A DNA stretch of 7,488 nt. Origin: JAOUEA01 sp041287635 (GTDB lineage: Bacteria > Actinomycetota > UBA4738 > HRBIN12). Below the pieces are notes generated by a model, which worked only from the letters and a program-made list of their open reading frames with translations, made no database searches and was not told the DNA's origin. Every line of letters begins with the position of its first letter. Position 1 is the stretch's first letter. Below, in pieces: positions 1 through 5,651 of the stretch. The stretch lies in assembly GCA_041287635.1 (NCBI GenBank), contig JBGGNG010000019.1:1-7488 (forward strand). Reading direction: 5' to 3'. The position numbers and the translations under genes were made by a program.

Positions 1-359
1 ACGGCATGAAGATCATCGAGACGTTGCTCACGAGCGACCCTGTGTTGGTCGCGAACCGAGCGGCGGCGGCCGACCCTGGCAAGCGGGCGGCGATGGACGA
101 CATCACGACCCTGCTGCTCGGCGCGCTCGCCGCCGAAGGCCGCGTGCTGATCAAGCTGAACGTCACGGAGGCCGCCCGCGATGCGGTGCTCGCGGTCGTC
201 CCGTCGATGAAAGCCCCCACGGTCTCACCGCTCGCCGACGGCGGGTACGCGATCGAGACCGTGGTGGACAAGCGGGGCGTGAACCGGCTGATCCCCGAAC
301 TGAAGGCCGCCGGGGCCACCGACATCCTCGAACTGCCGATCTCCAAGATCGTCCCCTGA
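1..359 (+). CDS. hisG: ATP phosphoribosyltransferase HisG, C-terminal part (5' end outside window)
   Basis: HisG condenses ATP with PRPP in the first, feedback-controlled step of histidine biosynthesis in the cytoplasm. About 118 residues are visible. The reading frame is open to the first base, reading Asn-Gly before the first visible Met, as in the conserved N-G-(L/M)-x-(I/V)-(V/I)-E-T-I segment of HisG; that Met is therefore internal and the gene begins upstream. The C-terminal stretch with APTVSPL, ADGGYAIETVV, the VNRLIPELKAAGATDIL segment and the ending PISKIVP matches the ACT-like regulatory domain that binds histidine in long-form (HisGL) enzymes; short HisGS forms lack it. The stop is TGA at 357-359. 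No other histidine gene lies in the window and I see no convincing terminator after it; the next promoter starts 34 bases downstream. Confidence 0.92.
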   Translation, partial: GMKIIETLLTSDPVLVANRAAAADPGKRAAMDDITTLLLGALAAEGRVLIKLNVTEAARDAVLAVVPSMKAPTVSPLADGGYAIETVVDKRGVNRLIPELKAAGATDILELPISKIVP

Positions 360-393
360 TCTCAACGCATCTCGGTCGTTTCCGACTCATGGG

Positions 394-422
394 TTGACAT
401 CGGCTACGCATGACGTCATAGT
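394..422 (+). promoter_or_regulatory. Predicted housekeeping sigma promoter of the small protein-RHH-DUF4097 cassette
   Basis: A perfect -35 hexamer TTGACA (394-399) is followed by a 17-base spacer and a -10 element CATAGT (417-422; 4 of 6 consensus positions). Transcription would begin near 429, about 33 bases before the first start codon at 462. The -10 overlaps the TGACGTCA boxes, so a bound protein would block RNA polymerase. Seen by eye; no transcript data. Confidence 0.6.
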
Positions 423-451
423 GACGTCATACAGCAGGCACTACGACGTCA
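411..451. promoter_or_regulatory. Array of TGACGTCA palindromic boxes, probable operator
   Basis: Two perfect 8-base palindromes TGACGTCA lie at 411-418 and 422-429, with centres 11 bases apart (one helical turn). A third copy with one mismatch, CGACGTCA, lies at 444-451, exactly 22 bases from the second, so all three face the same side of the helix. The first two flank and overlap the -10 element; the third abuts the Shine-Dalgarno AGGAGG at 451-456. Ribbon-helix-helix repressors such as MetJ bind tandem 8-base palindromes with a GACGTC core (met box AGACGTCT), and an RHH protein is encoded at 595-1050, so autoregulation is the natural inference. Confidence 0.55.
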
Positions 452-461
452 GGAGGACGCC

Positions 462-593
462 ATGATGGACCCCACACTCCGCGGTGAGCTCTTGCGATTC
501 CACGAGGCGCACTTGCGCCGAGCGGCTGAGCACCACCGCGCGGCGCGCCGAAGCAAGAGCCCCCGGCGCCCCGACGAGCACGAGGAACGCTGA
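462..593 (+). CDS. Small basic hypothetical protein, 43 aa, first gene of cassette
   Basis: A 43-residue reading frame starts with tandem ATG codons at 462 and 465. A strong Shine-Dalgarno AGGAGG (451-456) sits 5 bases before the first and 8 before the second ATG, so the second may be the preferred start. The stop TGA (591-593) is one base before the ATG of the next gene, an arrangement typical of translational coupling. The product is rich in Arg, His, Glu and Ala (for example RFHEAHLRRAAEHHRAARR), likely one amphipathic helix followed by a charged tail with no hydrophobic segment. I do not recognise a family with certainty; short Arg/His-rich proteins of this kind occur in actinobacteria. 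It could instead be a leader peptide that sets translation of the RHH gene. Confidence 0.62.
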   Translation: MMDPTLRGELLRFHEAHLRRAAEHHRAARRSKSPRRPDEHEER

Positions 594-594
594 G

Positions 595-1050
595 ATGGAG
601 ACCGCGCCGTTCCTGGATGCGGTCGAGACCGACCTCGAGTCGATCACCGCCGGGGACGACGACGCCGCGATCGCGGCCGGCCGCCTCGCTGGGGTCCTCC
701 GCTCGTCGCTGCAACTGAGGCTCTTCGATGCGATGGGACAGGCAGCGATGGAGCTGAGCGAGCAGATGGCATCTGGGCACGTGGAGGTCCGGCTCGCGGG
801 ACGCGACGTCGAGCTCGTCTACGTCCCCGAGGAGCCGGCGGCCCCCGCGCCGACCCCCGACGACGAGGAGAGCGGCACGGCACGCCTCACCCTCCGCATG
901 CCCGAGTCGCTGAAGGCTCAGGTCGAACGGGCCGCCGATCGTGAGGGACGATCAACGAACGCATGGCTCGTGACGGCGGTCACACGCGCCCTCGACCATC
1001 GCGGGCGTCGTGCCGTCGGCAGCCGCCTCACCGGGTACGCACAGAGCTGA
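595..1050 (+). CDS. Ribbon-helix-helix (Arc/CopG/HicB-like) DNA-binding protein, 151 aa
   Basis: The start at 595 is preferred because GAGGAA at 582-587 lies 7 bases upstream and the preceding small gene stops at 593; an in-frame start at 484 would overlap that gene out of frame. Residues about 95-134 form a typical RHH fold: a basic strand TARLTLRMP (R97, T99 and R101 on one face, the usual base-contacting positions), helix A ESLKAQVERAADREG, a Ser-Thr-Asn turn, and helix B AWLVTAVTRALD. RHH proteins dimerise through the strand and bind operators in the major groove. The N-terminal half (1-78) is helical then beta (VEVRLAGRDVELVYVP), of unknown role, joined by a Pro/Ala/Asp-rich linker (79-94). 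It could be an antitoxin-type regulator, but no toxin-like partner is evident. Probable autorepressor through the boxes at 411-451. DUF4097 follows 14 bases downstream. Confidence 0.8.
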   Translation: METAPFLDAVETDLESITAGDDDAAIAAGRLAGVLRSSLQLRLFDAMGQAAMELSEQMASGHVEVRLAGRDVELVYVPEEPAAPAPTPDDEESGTARLTLRMPESLKAQVERAADREGRSTNAWLVTAVTRALDHRGRRAVGSRLTGYAQS

Positions 1051-1064
1051 AGGAGATGGACGCA

Positions 1065-1862
1065 ATGGAACCCAGGCGATTCGACGTCACCGGGACCCTG
1101 CACCTGCGACTGCGGCTGCGCTCAGGCGACGTCCGCATCAGGCAGACCGATGAGAGCGGCGCGACCGTGCAGGTGACCGGCGAACGCGAGGCTGATGAGA
1201 TCTCGATCGAGCACGACCGAACGGGCTCGGGCGACACCCGCTTGCAGATCACGCAGCGCAAGGACGGCTGGGCGTTCCGCAGTCGCGGGGTCGATGTCGC
1301 GATCACGGTCCCCCAGGGCTCGATCGTCGATCTCGGCACAGGCTCGGGCGATATCACTGTCGACGGCCCGGTCGCGGAGTTGAACGTGCAGACGGGTTCG
1401 GGTGATGCCTCGGTCGCGCGCGTGACGGGGGACGCGCGGGTCAGGAGCGCGAGTGGCGATGTCCGCGTGGGAACCGTCGACGGCAACCTCACCGTGACGA
1501 CGGCATCCGGAGAGATCGAGGTGGGCTCGGTAGGCGGCCGCTTCGAGGGGCGGTCGGCCTCGGGCGACATCGAGATCGGCACGACGACGAGCACCGCGCG
1601 CGCGATGTCGGCCTCGGGCGACATCGAGTTCGTCTCGGCGGGTGCCGACCTCACGCTGCGGTCGGTCTCCGGCGACATCTCCGTGGGAGTGCCGGCGGGC
1701 ACGCGGGTCTGGTTCGACGTCTCGTCGACGTCGGGCGACACGTTCTCGGAACTCGACACCACCGACGGTGCCGGCGAGGCTTCGTTCGAGATCAAGGCGA
1801 CGAGCGTGAGCGGCGACATCCGCATCCGGCGGGCTCCGGCGCCCGCAGGATCGAGGGTTTGA
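1065..1862 (+). CDS. DUF4097 family beta-solenoid protein, 265 aa, cytoplasmic
   Basis: The ATG at 1065 is chosen because AAGGAG (1050-1055) lies 9 bases upstream; an ATG at 1056 is too close to it. The product is Gly/Ser/Asp/Val-rich with eleven S-G-D/E motifs, at residues 20, 55, 94, 112, 130, 148, 166, 184, 202, 223 and 249. From 94 to 202 they recur exactly every 18 residues, each followed by alternating hydrophobic residues, as expected for rungs of a right-handed beta-solenoid of the DUF4097 (putative adhesin) family. The C-terminus ends with SVSGDIRIRR and a short Pro/Ala tail. No signal peptide, membrane segment or cysteine is visible, so an intracellular scaffold is more likely than an adhesin; its biochemical function is unknown. 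It is 14 bases after the RHH gene and almost certainly shares its transcript. Confidence 0.85.
   Translation: MEPRRFDVTGTLHLRLRLRSGDVRIRQTDESGATVQVTGEREADEISIEHDRTGSGDTRLQITQRKDGWAFRSRGVDVAITVPQGSIVDLGTGSGDITVDGPVAELNVQTGSGDASVARVTGDARVRSASGDVRVGTVDGNLTVTTASGEIEVGSVGGRFEGRSASGDIEIGTTTSTARAMSASGDIEFVSAGADLTLRSVSGDISVGVPAGTRVWFDVSSTSGDTFSELDTTDGAGEASFEIKATSVSGDIRIRRAPAPAGSRV
1344..1667 (+). repeat. Six 54-bp coding repeats (18-residue S-G-D rungs) inside the DUF4097 gene
   Basis: Six consecutive units of 18 codons, each beginning with Ser-Gly-Asp/Glu (residues 94, 112, 130, 148, 166, 184), run without any insertion until the next SGD at residue 202. The DNA is diverged but tcgggcgacatcgag-type cores recur, for example at 1558-1575 and 1612-1629. 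The strict spacing points to a regular solenoid built by duplication of one rung. Confidence 0.75.
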
Positions 1863-1888
1863 ACGCAACCCCTGATCCCCCGGGTGCC

Positions 1889-1918
1889 TTGACCTGCACC
1901 GTGTCTCGCCCATACCCT
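1889..1918 (+). promoter_or_regulatory. Possible promoter of the delta-60 repeat gene
   Basis: In the 89-base gap after the DUF4097 gene, TTGACC (1889-1894) is followed after 18 bases by TACCCT (1913-1918), which fits the TANNNT pattern of actinobacterial -10 boxes. A perfect palindrome CCTCGCGAGG (1916-1925) overlaps the expected start region. The -10 is weak, so read-through from the upstream cassette remains possible. Confidence 0.35.
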
Positions 1919-1951
1919 CGCGAGGCAGCCCACCGGGGGAGGGTGAACGAG

Positions 1952-3229
1952 ATGCAGGGCAGACGGGTCCGCACGCTCGCGTCGGTGGCGACCGTGCTCG
2001 CCGTGATCGCCCAGGCGCTCCCCGCGCACGCAGCGGCAGGCAAGCTCGACAACGCGTTCTCGAACGACGGCCGAGCCACCGCGTTCCCCAAAGGCGCCAC
2101 GGCGTTCGGGGTTGCGATCGACACCAAGGGGCGCATCGTGGTCGCCGGGTACACGCTCGACGGCGACACCGACTTCGCCCTCGCACGCTTCCGGCCCAAC
2201 GGCTCCCTCGACCCGGACTTCGGCGGCGGCGACGGCAGGGTCACGACCGACCTGGGAGGCACCGACTACGGCTTCGACGTCGCGATCGGGTCGAACGGTC
2301 GAATCGTGGCGGTCGGGCAGCGCGCACGCTCGTCGAGCACCCTCATGGCGGTGGCGGTCTACGGGCCGCGAGGGGTGCTCGACAAGGACTTCTCGAAGGA
2401 CGGCATCGCCTTCGTCGGCTTCGACAAGGAGTTCCAGGGGGCGAACGCCGTGGCGGTCGGCGCGAACGACAAGATCGTCCTGGGCGGTTCGACGTCGAAC
2501 GGCGAGACGAGCCGATGGGCGCTCGCGCGCCTGCGACCGAACGGCTCGCGCGACCGCGACTTCGGTGGGGACGGTCGGGTGACGGTCGACCTCACGCCGA
2601 GCGACGAGCAGATCAACGACCTGACGATCGTCGGAGGCGGCAAGATCGTCGCCGTCGGCTCCGCCGAGTCCGGACTCTCCCCTCGCATCGCGATCGCCCG
2701 GTTCCTGCTCGGTGGCAAGCTCGACCGCGACTTCGGCAAACGCGGCGTGAAGATCACCGACGTCGCGAACGGCTCCGACACCGCCTACGGGGTCGCCGAG
2801 CAACCCGACGAGAAGCTCGTCGTGGTCGGACACGTGGCCAACGGCGGCAAGGCAGATTGGGGGGTGCTGCGATATGGGCCGAACGGTCGGCTCGACGACA
2901 CGTTCGCGGGCGACGGTGTCCGGATCCTCGCGTTCGGATCGGACTATGAGTTCGCGCAGGCGGCCGCGGTGCAACCCAACGGACGCATCGTGGTGGTCGG
3001 GCGCATCAGACGGTCGGGCAACGACCAGTTCGGCATCGTACGTCTGAAGCCCAACGGCTCCTACGACCAAGGGTTCTCGAAGGACGGGCGCGCGATCGTC
3101 GACTTCGACGGTGGCAGCGACACCGCTCGGGACGTCGCGCTGCAGGACAACGGCAGGATCGTCGTCGCGGGCGAGGCCTTCGACCGAGGCCGACGCCACT
3201 TCGCGGTCGCGCGTCTGCTGGCCTCGTGA
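1952..3229 (+). CDS. Secreted delta-60 repeat (DUF5122) seven-bladed beta-propeller protein, 425 aa
   Basis: The ATG at 1952 is chosen because GGGGGAGGG (1935-1943) lies 8 bases upstream and the start gives a clean signal peptide: basic RRVR, hydrophobic LASVATVLAVIAQAL, then PAHA with predicted cleavage after residue 27. The mature part is seven tandem units beginning LD-x-x-F with a G-DGR turn, then a central (N/D)-(G/D)-(R/K)-I-V-x-x-G strand and an A-(L/V)-x-R-x-x-P-N-G end, at about residues 32, 86, 143, 200, 257, 314 and 371. Units two to six are exactly 57 residues. This is the delta-60 repeat, and seven units fit one closed propeller. There is no sortase motif, C-terminal membrane anchor or catalytic domain, so it is likely a soluble secreted binding protein of unknown ligand. 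Its own promoter may lie at 1889-1918. Confidence 0.86.
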   Translation: MQGRRVRTLASVATVLAVIAQALPAHAAAGKLDNAFSNDGRATAFPKGATAFGVAIDTKGRIVVAGYTLDGDTDFALARFRPNGSLDPDFGGGDGRVTTDLGGTDYGFDVAIGSNGRIVAVGQRARSSSTLMAVAVYGPRGVLDKDFSKDGIAFVGFDKEFQGANAVAVGANDKIVLGGSTSNGETSRWALARLRPNGSRDRDFGGDGRVTVDLTPSDEQINDLTIVGGGKIVAVGSAESGLSPRIAIARFLLGGKLDRDFGKRGVKITDVANGSDTAYGVAEQPDEKLVVVGHVANGGKADWGVLRYGPNGRLDDTFAGDGVRILAFGSDYEFAQAAAVQPNGRIVVVGRIRRSGNDQFGIVRLKPNGSYDQGFSKDGRAIVDFDGGSDTARDVALQDNGRIVVAGEAFDRGRRHFAVARLLAS

Positions 3230-3230
3230 G

Positions 3231-3248
3231 CCGCCGCGCGGGCGGCGG
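3231..3248 (+). terminator. GC-rich hairpin after the delta-60 gene, weak terminator candidate
   Basis: CCGCCGC (3231-3237) pairs perfectly with GCGGCGG (3242-3248) across a 4-base loop, one base after the stop codon. There is no T-run downstream, and the aceA -35 box begins 3 bases later, so this is either a T-less actinobacterial-type terminator or a transcript-end stabiliser. Confidence 0.35.
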
Positions 3249-3250
3249 GA

Positions 3251-3279
3251 TTGACCCCCAGGGGGGCATGTGGCACAAT
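3251..3279 (+). promoter_or_regulatory. Predicted aceA promoter
   Basis: TTGACC (3251-3256) and CACAAT (3274-3279) are separated by 17 bases; each differs from the sigma-70 consensus at one or two positions. Transcription would begin near 3286, giving a leader of about 155 bases before the aceA ATG. It is the best promoter-like sequence between the delta-60 stop codon and aceA. Confidence 0.65.
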
Positions 3280-3291
3280 CCAGTCAGATGT

Positions 3292-3307
3292 TTGAATCAT
3301 CATTCAA
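3292..3307. promoter_or_regulatory. Perfect inverted repeat TTGAATCATCATTCAA, probable repressor operator
   Basis: TTGAAT (3292-3297) and ATTCAA (3302-3307) are exact inverted repeats around CATC, in an AT-rich patch within GC-rich DNA. The repeat lies about 6-22 bases after the predicted transcription start, where a bound protein would block the promoter. TGAAT...ATTCA half-sites resemble operators of TetR-family fatty-acid regulators (Bacillus subtilis FadR recognises TGAATGA...TCATTCA), which would make sense for the glyoxylate shunt. The regulator's identity is inference. Confidence 0.5.
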
Positions 3308-3327
3308 CAACGTATCGAGCGCGTAGG

Positions 3328-3362
3328 GGCGCCGATGGACGCGAACCGCGTCCACGTGCGCC
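3328..3362 (+). promoter_or_regulatory. Long leader hairpin in the aceA 5' untranslated region
   Basis: TGGACGCG (3336-3343) pairs with CGCGTCCA (3347-3354) across the loop AAC. The stem continues as GGCGCCG (3328-3334) with CG (3355-3356) and GCGCC (3358-3362), leaving only A3335 and T3357 unpaired: about 15 base pairs in total. It lies between the predicted aceA promoter and a terminator-like hairpin 5 bases downstream. I do not recognise it as a known riboswitch. Confidence 0.5.
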
Positions 3363-3366
3363 TGGG

Positions 3367-3399
3367 GGACCTCTCGTCGATCGGGGGGTCCTTTCGTTT
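3367..3399 (+). terminator. Intrinsic terminator-like hairpin upstream of aceA (possible attenuator)
   Basis: GGACCTCTC (3367-3375) pairs with GGGGGGTCC (3383-3391) over nine positions (seven Watson-Crick, two G-U) around a 7-base loop, followed directly by TTTCGTTT (3392-3399). This is the textbook shape of a Rho-independent terminator, yet it lies after the only good promoter and 41 bases before the aceA ATG. It would either attenuate aceA transcription or end a short RNA of about 110 nt. Confidence 0.55.
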
Positions 3400-3440
3400 C
3401 CGGGGTAGGCGAAGCACCAGGCACCAAGGGGGCGACACAG

Positions 3441-4736
<1,296 letters not shown>

Positions 4737-4858
4737 TCGCGGGCGTCGACGCCTCGGATGAGGAGAAACACACCGAGCGGACGCATGGAATCGCGCTGCC
4801 TGGGAAAGCCGGATGCCGAAGGCTCGGGACGCATCGGCTGAAGGAGGCGAGTTTCCGC

Positions 4859-5041
4859 ATGAGCGAGCGAGGGGCGCAGAGCGGCGACGGCGAGACGGGC
4901 GCGTGCCACGTCTGCAGTGAGACGTTCGGGACTCAGGAAGAGCTTGCCGAGCATCTCCGACAGCAGCACGCACAGGACGCGCTCGGCGACGTCAGGCCCG
5001 AGCCGACTCCTGAGGCATCCCCCCAAGGTGAGACTTCCTAG
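4859..5041 (+). CDS. Small C2H2 zinc-finger-like protein, 60 aa
   Basis: The ATG at 4859 is preceded by a strong Shine-Dalgarno AAGGAGG (4841-4847), 11 bases away. The 60-residue product contains one classical C2H2 motif, C16-x2-C19-x12-H32-x4-H37, with a Phe after the second Cys (F23) and a Leu before the first His (L29), as in the hydrophobic core of C2H2 fingers. An acidic, Pro-rich tail (41-60) follows. One finger rarely gives sequence-specific DNA binding, so a structural or protein-binding role is possible; function unknown. It lies 122 bases after aceA with no clear promoter in between, so it may be on the aceA transcript. A near-palindrome-free leader holds only GGCGTCGACGCC (4742-4753), a perfect 12-base palindrome just after the aceA stop. 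Its 3' end converges with the gene at 5083-5457. Confidence 0.8.
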   Translation: MSERGAQSGDGETGACHVCSETFGTQEELAEHLRQQHAQDALGDVRPEPTPEASPQGETS

Positions 5042-5048
5042 GCCGCGC

Positions 5049-5074
5049 GCCGCAGACGACGCGACATCGTCGGC
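5049..5074. terminator. Weak hairpin between convergent genes, possible bidirectional terminator
   Basis: GACGA (5055-5059) pairs with TCGTC (5067-5071), extended by GCC (5049-5051) with GGC (5072-5074) across a 3-base bulge. It sits in the 41-base gap between the two converging stop codons. There is no T-run on either strand. Confidence 0.25.
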
Positions 5075-5082
5075 TGGCGGTC

Positions 5083-5457
5083 CTAGCGCCCGAACTCGAA
5101 CCAAACCCGTCCGGGCGGCCCGGCCTCGTAACCCCACCTGTCGGCGGTCTGGTCCACGAGGCGAAGTCCGAAGCCGCCAACTCGATCCGAACCTTCGATG
5201 TTCGGCTCGACGAGTCGAACGTCTGCCGCAGAGGTGCGTTGTTCCACTTCGACCCTGACGTGGTCTTCGTCGGCCTCAATCACCATGCCCACGACATCGA
5301 AATCCCGCAGGCCAGCGTGGCGAACGGCGTTGGCGACGATCTCACTGAGCGCGAGACGAGCGTCGGCGTGACGCTCACCCAACGTCGGCGGCGGGATCGC
5401 CTGGTTCAGGGCGGATCTGCCGAGGAGGGGGGCATTCTCATCGGCCGGCAAGATCAC
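5083..5457 (-). CDS. RsbW/SpoIIAB-like anti-sigma regulatory factor (HATPase_c_2 fold), 124 aa
   Basis: This matches the small stand-alone GHKL ATPase/Ser-Thr kinase domains that act as anti-sigma factors or phosphorylate anti-anti-sigma partners. Visible motifs are the N-box ARLALSEIVANAVRHAG (E39, N43, H47) and the glycine-rich G2 box VGGFGLRLVDQ (93-103) followed by ADRWGYE and the final GRVWFEFGR strand. Length is typical for a minimal domain. The strand VRVEVEQRT (67-75) should end in the adenine-binding Asp of the D/G1 box, but Gln/Arg occupy that place and the usual glycines are missing, so ATP binding may be altered. The start is GTG at 5457 with a poor ribosome site; an in-frame TTG at 5451 is possible, and an in-frame stop at 5485-5487 limits extension. 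No sigma factor or antagonist gene is adjacent. Divergent from the RTX gene. Confidence 0.83.
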   Translation of the reverse strand: MILPADENAPLLGRSALNQAIPPPTLGERHADARLALSEIVANAVRHAGLRDFDVVGMVIEADEDHVRVEVEQRTSAADVRLVEPNIEGSDRVGGFGLRLVDQTADRWGYEAGPPGRVWFEFGR

Positions 5458-5592
5458 TTCTCTGCGTAGGATCAGGGCTCCCCTTCACCAGGGGTCCTCC
5501 GGATAGGTCCATTGGCCTACTTGCCCCATGTGACGTGCATGCAAACCCGACCTGAAGGATGAGCGACGGGCAATGGGGATATCACCCGAGCC

Positions 5593-5617
5593 GTTTGTCG
5601 CGCGCATGGAAGGGGTA
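5593..5617 (+). promoter_or_regulatory. Possible SigF/SigB-type stress promoter of the RTX-repeat gene
   Basis: GTTT (5593-5596) and GGGTA (5613-5617) are separated by 16 bases, matching the GTTT-N15-17-GGGTA pattern recognised by actinobacterial SigF/SigB-class sigma factors. Transcription would begin near 5624, about 28 bases before the ATG at 5652. The neighbouring gene encodes an RsbW-like protein, the class that controls such sigma factors, which supports but does not prove the call. Confidence 0.42.
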
Positions 5618-5651
5618 GCCGCAAAGACAGACCCATCGAAGGAGGAAACGG

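Noticed and set aside
484..594. N-terminal extension of the RHH protein to an in-frame start at 484
   Set aside because: It overlaps the 43-aa gene in another frame and has low-complexity Arg/Ala/Thr sequence. The ATG at 595 has its own ribosome site.
1028..3199. 723-aa open frame on the minus strand
   Set aside because: It lies wholly antisense to the DUF4097 and delta-60 genes, crosses their boundary and has low-complexity Arg/Asp/Val-rich composition typical of a high-GC shadow frame. The plus-strand genes have signal peptides, repeats and ribosome sites.
5531..5538. TGACGTGC as a fourth copy of the RHH operator box
   Set aside because: Only 6 of 8 positions match, it is not palindromic, stands alone and is not placed over promoter boxes.
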